Shown here: piece after piece, positions 32,353 to 43,560 of the stretch
How the letters are laid out: the number at the start of each line of letters is the position of its first letter
How positions within the stretch are numbered: position 1 is the first letter of the stretch
Source: Urophycis tenuis
Lineage: Eukaryota > Chordata > Actinopteri > Gadiformes > Phycidae
Assembly: GCA_036785325.1 (NCBI GenBank)
Contig: JAXIVH010000130.1
Location: 411,581-475,580, forward strand
Length of the DNA stretch: 64,000 bases
Direction of reading: 5' to 3'
Program-made: the position numbers and the translations under genes
The notes under the pieces: model-generated
Databases searched by the model: none
Told to the model about the DNA's origin: nothing
What the model saw: the letters and a program-made list of their open reading frames with translations, nothing else

Positions 32353-33137
32353 GTACCCCCCCCTCAAGGGACGGCTCCTGACGTCCCTAAACTCCAACAC
32401 CAAGATGGGTGGGAGGAGGGGGCCTGGAGGAGGGCTACCAGGGGCTGAGCAGGGAACGTCAGGCGGAACCCTCCGGAGGCCGGCGGCGGGGGCGCGAACC
32501 CTCCGGAGGCCGGCGGTGAAGGCGGAACCCCTTGGACTCATGGAATGCCGCTGGGACCAGGGCCTCAGGGGAGGCTGAGGCTGCAGAATCTGGGGGCGGA
32601 GTCTCTGGAGCGGCTGCAGGCTCAGGGGGCGGAGTCTCTGGAGCGGCTGCAGCGGCTGCAGTCTCTGGGGGCGGCGTCGCCCGGACGGCCGGACGGCCAC
32701 CTGCGTGCGAGGAGCGGGCGTCGGCTGGACCTCCCCAACTGGGGACGGCTGCGGCCCAACGGGGAAGACAGGAGGGCGCTGCGGCCCAGCGGGGGAGACA
32801 AGAGGGCGCTGCGGCCCAGCGGGGACAGGAGGCCGCTGCGGCTCTTCCTGGTAGTGAGGGAAGACAACCCGCCGTCTGAACCACTCAAACAGCGTGATCA
32901 TCTCCCCTCCAGTGTCAGTCACAGCGGCCCGGCTGGACAGCGGAGCTGCGGGCTTGGTGGCCCGTCTCGCAGACCGCGGTCCACCGAATGCCAGACGGGT
33001 TCCACATAACAGGTTGGCCTCAGCTGGCCCGTTCTGAGGCTTGGTGGCTCGTCTGGCTGACCGAGGTCCCCCCCGTGCCAAACGGGTGCCCCAGTATGGG
33101 TTCCTCTCTGCTGGGTCCATTTGTGGTCCGAGTCTTC
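32353..33137 (-). CDS. Internal ORF of the non-autonomous LTR element
   Basis: From the ATG at 33120 the minus strand stays open through the internal region and beyond it into LTR b. The protein starts MDPAERNPYWG, is very rich in Arg, Pro and Ala, and has repeats around GPQRPPV and L.PLQRLRP. No protease, polymerase or zinc knuckle is seen. It could be a structural protein or just an open, GC-rich frame; the parallel partial copy at 28126-28522 keeps the same start. Confidence 0.4.
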
Positions 33138-33292
33138 TGTCAGGGAGTTGCGGTGGGGTTGGACCCAAATGCAGAGAGGCGAGGTAGGCGAAAGTACTTT
33201 TTGCTATTTTAATGGCAAACTTAAGCAAAGACACAAGAACAGACGGACAACAACTCACGTGAACGACAACAAGACTCGGACAAAGACTGAAC

Positions 33293-33587
33293 CATAGACA
33301 TAATATATACATAGACGCCGCATCGACTGTGGAGCGGCGTGCCTAAAGCGCCGCCATCTTGGTACAGGGCTCGCAGAGGAGGCGGTGCATGCTAGTAAAT
33401 GAATGAAAGAGGTACTACTCAATCTTAAAATAGAATTATTCGCCGAATTTTGGACCGATTTCCAAACGGATTGGTTTGTTAAAAACGTCACACATGTAGC
33501 TATGATACAGGGTGTTTGGATATTTAAAAAAATTCTGGTTTTACTACCCAAATACAAATTCTACTTAATGTTATCAGCAGATAACAT

Positions 33588-33619
<32 letters not shown>

Positions 33620-33731
33620 TAATAATATTAATATAATTATAATATAATATTAATATAATAATAATAATATATTAATATAATAATAATATAATATGAATAT
33701 AATAATAATAATTATAATATAATATTAGTAC

Positions 33732-33773
<42 letters not shown>

Positions 33774-34174
33774 GGTAATAATAAAGATCATATAATAATA
33801 TAATGACAATGATAGAATAGTAATAACAATAACAATATAATCATATTATTATTAATATTATTATATTATACTCAAATGCAGTGTATACCTTTATATTATA
33901 TTATATGCTTTAAATAAAGACCTGAACACACCTGAACGTTTTCTTGGTTTTATCTATGTCTGTCTGTCATGTCTGATGTTTGACAAACAAACCTTATGAA
34001 AATATCTTGACAACTGGGCTATTTATGATCATTTTTATTGTGTAGAAACACCATTCCTCCATGGATGTAATGCACTGAGCGAGTGGCCCTGTTCCAAGAT
34101 GGCCGCCCTGTAGGCATGCCCCTCTAGTGGGCCGCAGCAGTCAATGCGGCGTCTATGTATATAATATGTCTATG
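33293..34174. mobile_element. 882 bp MITE with 8 bp target duplication
   Basis: Termini 'catagacataatatatacat' and the complement pair over about 36 bp with two mismatches, and similarity extends to about 100 bp. GACTGAAC is duplicated (33285-33292 and 34175-34182). The paralogous empty site at 28680-28687 has a single GACTGAAC, which confirms the insertion. The 8 bp duplication fits hAT. The centre (33590-33880) is a TAA/ATT-rich tract. Confidence 0.85.
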
Positions 34175-34890
34175 GACTGAACAGCAGACAGGACTTAAAT
34201 ACACAGACTAATTACAAACCCAAGACAGGTGAGGGAACAAGACACAGGTGAACACGATGGGGCAATCACCAAGGGAAACAGAGCAAACCAATGAAAACCA
34301 GACAACACAGACACAGACCATGACAGTATGTATTGTAGGTACTGATTGTCGCTTTGGACAAAAGCCTCTGCTAAATGCCGCTTTACCTACAACATTAAAT
34401 ACAATGGATAACTGTTTAAATGTTTATTACTAACTAGAAAATTGCCAGAAAAGAAAAAAAAAACCTGCACCATGGGCTTTAAGGTCCAGCAGGTGTCAGT
34501 ATTCACTCAGTGACACAGTATCGACACAGTATCAATACAGTTTGGCAATGCGTTGAAACGCTTCACGATGCCTCATCTGCCCATCACTACAAGTGTACTA
34601 CTACCTCATGTTGTTCAGAGATACCACAACTCACGTGTCTAACAACATAGAACAATAATTATTATTAATATTGATTGATTTCTCGCGCTGACTATGTTGT
34701 AAACAAATGCACATGGCCAGGACAAACTGACTTGAATAGTTTCCCTTTGGTTCAGATCAAATAGAACAATTTTAGAGAGTTTTGAGTTGTTAGAGAAAGA
34801 AAAATAAAATAAAACTTACGAGTGTCTCCTGCTTCTTCTTTTCCAACTACTCTTCTTGTGGTCACAACTTGATGACGTATTTGACCCTCC

Positions 34891-35678
34891 GCTACACCCC
34901 GTCCTTAATTTATGCTTCCGCGTTGACGCAACGCTAGGGGGCTTACGGACCCTTTACGTACCCCCCTTGCGTCCACTGCAAGGGCCTGACGGGCACCTCC
35001 CAAAAATCCTACGTGTTTCGAGGCGACGCAACACCAACGCAGCGGCTTTGGCTGTGATTGGTCCGCTAACTACATTCGCTGGAGATCGCTTTTCCGGTTT
35101 CCACTCGTAAACACTGCTACGGTGTGATAAATGCTTCGACTGATTGGCGACAACATATATAACTTTTGCCTACGTGGAACCATAACTCAGCCTTTATGGT
35201 TCCACGTAGTGATTACGCAGTGATCACGCAATGGCCACGCAGTTGCTTGGACGCAGTCATGAGACCGTGGTTCTGCGTGGGGTTTACGTGTCAAAATGCA
35301 ATTCAATGCCGCACCGGTAGAGGGACCAGAATGACCATTCTGGTCATTACATACGGATTACTAGCGAGTTAAAAAAAAAAGTTTACAGAAATGAAGGCAA
35401 AAGTTATGCTGTCGCCAATCAGTCGAAGCATTTATCACACCGTAGCAGTGTTTACGAGTGGAAACTGGAAAAGCGATCTCCAACAAATGTAGTTAGCGGA
35501 CCAATCACAGCCAAAGCCGCTGTTGGTGTTGCGTCGCCTCGACGCGCGTCTAGGATTTGTGGGAGGTACACGTCAGGCCCTTGTGGTGGACGCAAGGGGG
35601 GTACGTAAAGGGTCCGTAAGCCCCCTAGCGTTGCGTCAACGCGGAAGCATAAATTAAGCATAACCCAGTCTTAACTCA
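34891..35678. mobile_element. Fold-back MITE, about 790 bp
   Basis: Two arms of about 265 bp (34891-35165 and 35400-35678) are inverted repeats of each other with some divergence. Both read 'gggggcttacggacccttta' on opposite strands. The centre has its own 16 bp perfect hairpin (35170-35185 with 35194-35209). Translations of the two arms look alike only because of this symmetry. Confidence 0.8.
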
Positions 35679-35692
35679 GCCTTTAGTTCCCG

Positions 35693-35870
35693 ATGCCGTT
35701 CAGTATGACAACTCTTATGCCGTTCAGTGTGGTATTTTTTTCCTGATGCGGTCCAGTTTGACATTTTTTTTCCTGATACCGTTCAGTGTGACAACTTTTA
35801 TCTTGATGCTGTTCAGTGTGACAACTTATTTACTGATGCCGTTCAGTGTGACAGAGGTTTTCCTGAGATC
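35693..35870 (+). repeat. 30 bp minisatellite, about six units
   Basis: Repeating units near TGCCGTTCAGTGTGACAACT with a T-rich end and TCCTGA. Units vary by a few substitutions. Confidence 0.85.
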
Positions 35871-36330
35871 TTATACCTTTTCATCTGAGGTCTGACGCTG
35901 AAGCCTGATCCTGAGGATGTTCTGAAATGTACACCGTACTCATGCTTGTTTGGGTACGGGCCAGCGGCATATTACGTTTGATGGCTTTTCTACATAAATA
36001 AACGAGACACGCATTTGTGTACTCAACATGAGAATTTGTCTTTTGCGATTCAATGCATTTCCAGTCAGTGCATCTGCTGCACCACTAGGTGGTGCTGTAA
36101 TCCCTATTTATTGATTAGTTTATTAATTTTAATGCTTTGTGACCTTTCTGATATACCGTAGGGTTGATGCGTGTTTAGCGCTATGGTTTAGCATGGGACG
36201 CCATTTTGTTTTGTTTTTATGTACTTATCAACATAGACATCCTATTAGCTTATCAACCTTATAGACCCTTTTACTGTTTGTAAACAATGATGACTTAGAA
36301 CGTTTGCGCACGCAGCCTGGCAACAGAAGT

Positions 36331-36840
36331 ATGGCGGAGATCAACGGCTTGTCAACCTATGCAAGGGGATTGTCAGCAAAAGATTGCGAATATTAACTTA
36401 ACAAGTTCCATCCATCCATTATCGTAACCGCTTATCCTCTACGAGGGTCGCGGGGGGGGCTGGAGCCAATCCCAGCTGCAACGGGCGAGAGGCGGGGTAC
36501 ACCCTGGACAGGTCACCAGCCTATCACAGGGCTAACATACATAGACAAACAACCATTCACACTCACATACACACCTATGGTCAATTTAGAGACACCAATT
36601 ATCCGACTTCCAGATCCATGTGCTATTAATGGGTGGGTTGACGACGTTAGCAAGTGGCCGAATATACAGTGGCCAGATATATACACATATTTAATTGAGA
36701 AACCAAGCGTGTACACCAGAGAGAAATTACGAGCCTATAAGTCACTGGATGCTTACAAATATGTCTGTGGTCATGTACAGGACGTCAAATACCATGACAT
36801 AGACAGAGTTTTGTGTATTGAAATCACAAGTTCTCCCTAG
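36331..36840 (+). pseudogene. Broken fragment of a teleost YqaJ-associated gene family (tentative)
   Basis: An ATG at 36331 starts MAEINGLSTYARGLSAKD, followed by an in-frame TAA and then LNKFH. The frame is then interrupted at about 36405 by a repeat and resumes near 36600 with LPDPCAINGWVDDVSKWPN, then YTYLIEKPSVYT and KSLDAYKYV. From memory this resembles the N-terminal region of multi-copy fish and cnidarian proteins that carry SWIM and YqaJ-nuclease domains, but no nuclease part is present here. The nonsense codon and insertion make it a relic. Confidence 0.4.
36405..36595. repeat. Teleost LINE-tail repeat inserted in the relic gene
   Basis: Starts with CATCCATCC and 'ccgcttatcc' and continues 'gctggagccaatcccagct', then 'ggtacaccctggacaggtc'. 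This is a very common 3' segment of RTE-like LINEs in fish, and the CATCC start matches the 3' end of the element at 9326. Confidence 0.7.
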
Positions 36841-37206
36841 TCAAAGGCAAGGACACAAGACAGCGATGTATGCGGCGTGGGTTGCAACCATGGGTTATAA
36901 TAATGAGCTCCAACGAAGTGCACCAACGTTACCATTATACTGGCCATTTGAACATTTTGTGCTATGTGCTATTAATATGTTTAAATGTTGTGTAAATAAA
37001 TATGTATTGTTATTTTTCTAATATCCGAATTTAAAAGTGTCTGATTTGGGTTTTGTAACATACATCAACTAGTGATGCAACCTGGACACATCATCAGTGA
37101 TGTTACCTGGGATCTTTGAGTGTTTCGGGTCATTTCAACGTCATACACTCTCCTCCAGGCGACCCAGCCGGGGGTGATCAATCCCCCAACTTGTGTCCAG
37201 GTGGCG

Positions 37207-37722
37207 CTACCCTACCCACGGATCTCCTCTCCTGATCCACAGCCAACGTGAGGCAACCTCTGCTGCCTCTGTGGCCTCCTTGATGGCCCTTCGCTTACTG
37301 GCCCCCCTGATGCCCAGCATGCTGTAGACCCTGCAGAGGGACTGGCCTGCGAACCCTCTACATCCCACCTCAATGGGCTCACATCTTGCTCGCCACCCGT
37401 TCAGTCGACACTCCTCCACCAGAGCCTGGTACTTAGCCCTCTTTCTCTCGTTGGCCTCCTCGATGCGGTCTTCCCAAGGGACCGTAAGCTCCAGGAGCAC
37501 GACCTGCTTGGAGGATGCTGAGGTCAGCACCACATCTGGCCTTAGCGATGTTGTGGCCACATTCTCTGGGAACTTTAATTGTTTCCCCAGGTCAACCTTC
37601 AGTTCCCAGTCTTGTGCCATTGCTAGCAGGCCAGAGGAGGAGGTCTTGGCAGCAGCTGGTGGTTCTTCCCCAGCTCTGATGAAGGGTAAGGGAAAGGTAA
37701 TGTTTAATGTGCATCCCACCAA
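37207..37722 (-). CDS. ORF resembling a retroelement C-terminal endonuclease
   Basis: A 171-residue frame with LRPDVVLTSASSKQVVLLEL followed by TVPWEDRIEEANERK and IEVGCRGFAGQSL. The RPD...x13...LELTVPW spacing recalls a PD-(D/E)XK (restriction-like) nuclease core as found at the C-terminus of R2-group LINEs. No reverse transcriptase is adjacent, so this is a fragment at best. The assignment is from motif memory only. Confidence 0.4.
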   Translation of the reverse strand: MVGCTLNITFPLPFIRAGEEPPAAAKTSSSGLLAMAQDWELKVDLGKQLKFPENVATTSLRPDVVLTSASSKQVVLLELTVPWEDRIEEANERKRAKYQALVEECRLNGWRARCEPIEVGCRGFAGQSLCRVYSMLGIRGASKRRAIKEATEAAEVASRWLWIRRGDPWVG

Positions 37723-37739
37723 CGTAGGCTAACTAATTT

Positions 37740-37889
37740 CCCTTAGACAACGTGAGCTATATCATTGGTGGGAGGGCTACATTTGTGGGGGCATCGTCCG
37801 GGATAGAATACGTTTTTCTTTCCCATGTGAATTGTTTGAACATTTCCCCTAGACAACGTGAGCTATATCATTGGTGGGAGGGCTACATA
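37740..37889 (+). repeat. 42 bp direct repeat, two copies
   Basis: The sequence beginning 'ccttagacaacgtgagctat' occurs at about 37740-37782 and about 37847-37889, with about 65 bp between. It follows the endonuclease-like frame and may be a terminal duplication of that element. Confidence 0.7.
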
Positions 37890-37992
37890 AATAATTTCTC
37901 CTGGAATTTCATGACGGTGGGAACCCTTACAATCAATCAGTTAAACATAAGATGAAATATATTCATACCAGGACAAAGATCCATGCTGCATT

Positions 37993-38710
37993 CTTCAGTT
38001 TAAGATAAGATAAGATATTTCTTTATTAATCCCCCTTAGGAGAAATTTGCAGTGACCAGCAGTACAGGGGATAGATTAGTGCAAAAGAGCCTGACTATAA
38101 TAAACAATAAATACATCTACCCAAGACAAGATTAGGTCAAATAAGTTAAATTAAATGCGAGCTCTTAAGTCAGGTCGGTGAAAAAGTGAGAACCTGTATG
38201 CATACCTGTATGCACACGTAGTAAACATCCTTGGTGACTGTTCATAGTGCAAGAATAGATGTGCAAATGTGCGGAATGTGCAAGATGCAAGGTGTGCAAA
38301 TGTTTACAGGTATTCCAGGTACAATATATGAGTAGACCTAAAGTAACAACGGCTAGAAGACAGTCCAAGGTGTGTGGTGTGGTGTATGTGTAGAGTGGTG
38401 CTCAGTCCATTGTTCAGTCCATTGTCTGGTGGTGTAGGGCCTTCCTAGAGCCTGATGGCTGATGGGATGATGGAGCCCCCCAAGCGCTTTGAGGCAAGTG
38501 GCTGAGTGAGCCTGTGGCTGAACGTGTTCCTGAGTTGCTTCAGTTCGGCATAGAGAGGATGAGAGGGGTTGTCCAGGATCGCCCGCAGCTATCCCCTCGT
38601 CCTCCTCACTGTCGCCGCCTCCAAATAGTCCAGCTTCATCCCCACCGCAGAGCTCGCCTTCCTCACCGGCTTGTACAGCTTACTGGCCCCACTGATCCCA
38701 ATGCCTCCTG
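37993..38710 (-). mobile_element. L2-like LINE, second copy, 5' truncated
   Basis: Reverse complement of the L2 family at 8282-9325/12541-12885, starting with the GATAA-type tail at 37993 and ending in the RT C-terminal region (ASKLYKPVRKASSAVGMKLD) near 38600-38705. It has deletions relative to the first copy. Confidence 0.8.
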
Positions 38711-38938
38711 CAAGGAAGACGGAAGGAAAACATTGATTTGCTGAAGTGTTAGGTCTGTCATCTCTCCTCATTTTCCTATGGTACCTACAGTAAAAACGGC
38801 AGACATTTACAGATAGACTGCTCCATGTCCCAAAACAACAGCTGCATGAACCAAAGCTTATGCAAGAGAGGAAAACAAACTAAAAGAAAAAAAACGACTG
38901 ACAGGAGGGCAACTCTAATTATTTTTACCTGTCCATCT

Positions 38939-39378
38939 TTGCATCAGGGTTCTGGCTTTGTTTTGTGTACACAAACACAGAAGGCACGAAATCAGGACTA
39001 CTAGAATCCAATGACACCTCACCTGTAAATGAAACACACGTACGTGTTTGTTTACTATAGCCTGCTAGCTGCTATCCAAATCACACGATCACACACCATC
39101 TTATCAAACGTTAGCTGCATTTGATTATTATTCTAGATTGTACAGACAATCACTAACGTAATCCAGGGAAGTCAAAGAGTAGATAACCTTACCTGATATG
39201 AAGTGGGCGCTGCAGATGCGAGCATTTTTTATTAGGTCCTCATTCCAGTCAACACCGCCTGTAACCACAGACGACGCCGGTTGCTCTGAAACGGTCGTGA
39301 TCCTGTCGGAATCCTGTAAAACTTTAGTCCGCCGGTGGAATACCGATTCTGACAACCGTATACGCAACAGCCAGACAT
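38939..39378 (-). pseudogene. THAP-domain gene relic
   Basis: Exon 1 (39378-39193) encodes a THAP zinc-finger start (MSGCCVYGCQNRYS, then GLKFYRIP and RRRLWLQAV) and, in a shifted frame, DWNEDLIKNARICSAHFISG. Exon 2 (39022-38939) follows in phase, with SPDFVPSVFVYTK. The THAP zinc ligands C-x-x-x-C...C-x-H are recognisable. A single-base frameshift near 39260 splits the domain. Such genes are multi-copy in fish and often transposon-derived. An L2 LINE interrupts what follows. Confidence 0.7.
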
Positions 39379-39734
39379 TTTGATGCTGGGAAAAGTTTTT
39401 TTATCGTTAAATGTTTGCTACCTCTTCTGTGTTCTCTGTAGAAATCAGATGGGCTACCATTTTCTTCTGTTACCAAATTGCGTGCGCAACTTTGTGACGT
39501 CACGCTGTAAAAGTAAGTAAGTCACGGTATGTCTCTAGGTGAGAAGAGCATAACAGTTCTAACTAAATACTACACTGGAGTTCGTTTTTATGAACTATAC
39601 CAAATGTTAAACTGTTCAGCAGTTAAATACTGTGTAATTTGCGTAATAGCGATTGAGATTTTTTCTATAAGACTATATGGCTAGCAATGTATCAGTAACA
39701 CAGACACGTATCAGACGTACAATGCAGACGTACA

Positions 39735-40010
39735 ACGTCCTACTGTAAAATGAAATGTATTGGACGAGGGCCGTTCCAACATGAAAGGAAAATCAAAGAA
39801 AACAGTTCAATTAAATTCAATACAATAAGTACATAATAACAGTAAGAGCAGCAATGTAGAATGTAAGATGAGGAATGAAAATAAGCAGCGATGGAGAATG
39901 ATTTGTAGCAGCATTGTAGAAATATAAAGTGCATTAACTGAAAGCAATGTAAGTATTTACATCCTACATAAACTGGAGGGTTGTACATTTGATGAAAAGC
40001 ATGAAAGCAG
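39735..40010. repeat. Dispersed repeat, copy 2 of 2
   Basis: Similar to 7728-7977 with small indels; supplies the uninterrupted version of the sequence next to the gypsy insertion. Confidence 0.65.
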
Positions 40011-40411
40011 TGGCAAAATGTGACACCATACAGATGTGCAGGAGTAAGTGCAAGTGCATATAAGTATTCTACGGTATTATCCAGTATTTTACATGGTCTT
40101 ACACACACACACGCACATCCACACCCAAACACCCCACCCAAAGCCGACCAAAACGCTGGAAATAAAGCAGGGATAATAAAAGTAGTAAAATATAAGTAAT
40201 GAGTAAAAGTATAAGTAGTAATAAGTAAAAGTAATTAATTTTTTTTTTTTTTTTAAACAATATTTACATTTAAATGTAAATTAATCGCCGCTTGGTGTCG
40301 CCATTGTCATTTCACCGGCACTGAACAAGCGGCGCGCAAAGGATCTTGGGATATGAGGAGGCCGCGGAGGATAGTTGCGGCGCATCCTCCAGAAAGAGGG
40401 AAAAGAAGGGC

Positions 40412-40456
40412 ATGAGCATGAGCGACTGCGTCCGGTCCTGCCGCATGATCCCCATG
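40412..40456 (+). pseudogene. Gamma-crystallin exon 2 tail fragment
   Basis: Codons for MSMSDCVRSCRMIPM are followed by GTAACC, matching the end of exon 2 and the donor of the genes downstream (GMSDCIRSCRMIPT and GTAACC). The rest of the exon is absent, so this is a stray remnant of the same locus. Confidence 0.75.
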
Positions 40457-40546
40457 GTAACCGCATAATACGCAAAAAAAACAACAACTTTTTAACGTTT
40501 GCGTGAGCGTCCGTATCATTACCAGCTATTTATTTATTTATTTTAT

Positions 40547-40550
<4 letters not shown>

Positions 40551-40625
<75 letters not shown>
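40551..40625. repeat. (ATT)n/(AAT)n palindromic microsatellite
   Basis: A TTA run turns directly into an ATA run, giving a self-complementary array. Confidence 0.95.
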
Positions 40626-40626
<1 letters not shown>

Positions 40627-40629
40627 TTA

Positions 40630-41675
40630 AATTCTGTATTGTACAGGGCCAACAGAGTTACTAACCTGTATCTATAATGATGCACTACAATTATATTGAT
40701 GTAATCCTAACCCTAAGCAAAAACCTCCTGTTCAGTGTCATATCATATGATTGCACTGCAGATAAGAGCTAAGAGCTATTATTTTTAGTGCAAGTTGTGA
40801 GAAATGGCCATAGCCGACTGTCAATTTCAATTGGATCAACTGTTCTGTGGGAATATCCATTTCGAGTTCATCCCTGTATATAATCACTTAGATTACCGAC
40901 GGCTCCCAAATAATTTCCGACCAATGAGGGCAGTGTGAAATTCAACACTTCTCAATGACAAAGAAACGTGGAGAGGAGGGGAGAGGGCAAAAAGGGATGG
41001 GATGTTTTTTTGGGGTTGTTGTTGTTGGTGCCGTGGTCTTCAAAGAATGACTCTCGAATCTGACTACTTTTGACTCACTTTATTTTATGATTTATCAGTT
41101 CAATAAACTGCGGAGCAAAAGAGGGAATGAGTACTAATATACACATCCCAGGTTCATATCCACGGATGCTCTGCCTAGATTGTTCTGCCTATATTGTGCC
41201 TGTTCTGGGTCTTTATTAGAACAGAGGAATGCACTTTAGAGATATGGAAGCAAAGTACTCCCCATTTCACATGGCCTTGGGTGACCACCTGTTTTCTAAT
41301 TGTTCGTGTACGAGTCTTAGTCAGTAGGCTACAGTATGTGTCTGCAGAACACCTATGATATTTCGCGGGATTACATGTATAATATTTTACTGGCACGGCA
41401 CATTAATCAGTACATTCTTAACCTGGCACACCTTATTGCATAGCTTGTCATGATTGGTATATTCATTGTTTTTTTTTTTTCATATTCTTCACATTGGTTC
41501 TAAAGGGTAAAGGCTAAAGGGGGCATTTAGCAGACGCTTTTGTCCAAAGTGACTTACTAATCACTTAAATAGAAACCCATAATTGGTCGAGCTCATCTTT
41601 CTGCTCGAACAATTACAGTTGCCAAACACAGCAGTAGTAAACGTTTAAAAAAAAAGTGCCTGGAAAGCTTTCAAA
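40630..41675. other. No gene seen; SINE tail at 41518-41560
   Basis: AT-rich sequence. At 41518-41560 is another copy of the 'gcatttagcagacgctttt' SINE tail. Nothing else supported. Confidence 0.4.
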
Positions 41676-41679
41676 TTAA

Positions 41680-42011
41680 CTGTGTAGACTGGCCACTGTA
41701 AAAAAAAAAAAAAAAATACACCTATTAAAATGAGTGTAGAATATCTCTGTGATGAAACAGCACACGTTTAACTCTGGCTCTTGGCCGTTTTTTTGGCTTT
41801 TCAGAAATTCTCCTCTTAGTAGAACTGCTGAGTCCCAGACGTCGACCACCAATGACCATGTCGATTTGAGCCATGTGGCACTAGATTGGCCTTTGGTCCA
41901 TGAAAGACATTGGTTTAGAACCTGATGTTTGGACCACTTTCCCTGACTCAATGTGCTCTGCTTCAGGTCCTGCACAGTTAGTCCTCTAGTGGGAAGGTCA
42001 GCTGGATTCAT
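41680..42011 (-). pseudogene. BEL/Pao retrotransposon pol fragment
   Basis: The minus strand reads NPADLPTRGLTVQDL followed by W...L.QCLSWTKGQS, the hallmark segment between RNase H and integrase in BEL/Pao elements. Only about 330 bp remains. Confidence 0.6.
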
Positions 42012-42423
42012 TTTCCCCCATGCAGTGGGGACTGTGGGTCAGTCAGAGACTGTATTTCTGTGACTCTATTCGCTACAAACTGTGACTTAAGACTAATGAA
42101 AAGAAAACATGCTAAGTCTCTCCTCTGAGCTCATGAAGATTTGAAAATATTTGATGACCTCTAGAATAACTATGGAAGATTGTAGACTCATTATTACTTT
42201 CTCTTTTTTTCTCAAAATGTTTTTTTTTATTTTTTTTATTTCTCTTATGTTACTATTTTTTTTTATTTATTATTATTTATGTTGGTTATTATCACCTTAT
42301 ATAATTTAAGTTATTTCTCTTACCTAATGTGCCTTGTATGTTAAGAGGTATGTACTGTTGTGTATTGCCTTGATGTTTGTAAATGAATAGATCAATAAAA
42401 ATAAATAAAAAATAATAATAAAA

Positions 42424-42560
42424 ATAGAAGTAAAAAGTCACGTTGGTTCTGTTGACGGAAGTAACAGGGGGAGAGGGAGAGGATCTTTTAGGAGTGATGA
42501 TATTACTGCGCCGACGTCGAAGTGCTCCCAGGTGTTATTCCGCCATACTTTATAGTTATC
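42424..42560. repeat. Copy of the 26838-26977 block
   Basis: About 90% identical by eye to 26838-26977, starting 'agaagtaaaaagtcacgttg'. It follows an AT-rich LINE-like tail (about 42205-42423, ending in AATAAAAATAAAT). Flanking sequences differ between the two copies. Confidence 0.7.
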
Positions 42561-43490
42561 CTTACTTATTATAGTTATCGTATACTTTGGGACTTTTCAA
42601 GTTGTTCCACACCACCATACATAATCACAAGATATAATCTCCTGCTTCCGGGTTTCGGCAAGCAGGAGTGCATTTATCTTCTTAGCAACCAACGAAGCGA
42701 AGGAGACGATGCTGCTTTTTCTGATGTTTTAGTGAAATAAAAAAGGGTAATTTACTGCGCGTCAGCAAGAGGACTGCTCGCCATTCGCCAAACGTAAACA
42801 AAACGTCACGTGAATCACGTTACTGTCACCATTGCTCAATGCATAATGGGTAATGAAGTCCGTTTCAATGCAATTCTCACATCATAATGACATATAGCCC
42901 TAGTCTGTTTTTTCAACCACATATGTATCTCTATGTATGTATACGTTTATGTATGTACATATATATGTTAATCTTAATGTTATCTTATTAGTTATTAACT
43001 TTATTATTAAATTCTTAACCTTCTTAACTTTTCTTTTAAATAGTCTTCTAACAAATAAATTCTCAACAGAACGATACAGGCCACCTGGGTCATTCTATCA
43101 TTGTGTTTTCATGCTTCACACTAGAAAGCCAAATTGTGGGAAACCACTGAAAAAGCTCTCTAATTATTGTCCATAGGAATGCACAATCTAGATATCGCTT
43201 TTCATCATATCATTTTTCAAATTTCTGCAATTAATGGACGCTAAACGACAACCTCCAGATTCCATTCAAACTGTATTACAAAGGTCCACTTCCGTATAGC
43301 TGTGCAATGTATTTTTCATTTTTGTAAACTTGATTCTTTTTGAGATATTTGCTATTAAACCTTAAATTAAACTACCACAGAGACAACATTGAGCCTAGCT
43401 TTTCATTGTTAGAAATCATCATCTTGTATCGGATCCCTGGTTCTGCAGATGGGATTATATCAAAATTGTCTGTTCTCGACTTTATCTAGG

Positions 43491-43491
43491 C

Positions 43492-43551
<60 letters not shown>

Positions 43552-43560
43552 TTATTTATT
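43491..43560 (+). repeat. (TATC)n microsatellite
   Basis: About 15 TATC units, ending in TTTA units. Confidence 0.95.

Larger units (their letters stand above)
28126..34325 (-). mobile_element. Tandem non-autonomous LTR element (LTR-internal-LTR-internal)
   Basis: Read on the minus strand: LTR a (34325-33138), internal region (33137-32353), LTR b (32352-28523) and a second, partial internal region (28522-28126). The LTRs are about 300 bp once insertions are removed, start TGTCATGG and end CCTGACA. A G-rich polypurine run lies just before LTR b. The internal part is about 0.8 kb with no reverse transcriptase, so mobility would depend on another element. LTR a is split by a MITE (33293-34174) and LTR b by a Harbinger transposon (28828-32289). 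The 5' self-complementary TGTCA/TGACA termini are typical of LTRs. Confidence 0.7.

Noticed and set aside
34856..35110. Two similar predicted peptides at 34856-35110 and 35452-35661
   Set aside because: They are the two arms of a fold-back element read from opposite strands, not paralogous genes.
35693..35870. CRISPR-like array of 30 bp repeats
   Set aside because: Units are adjacent without unique spacers and diverge from one another; this is a eukaryotic minisatellite.
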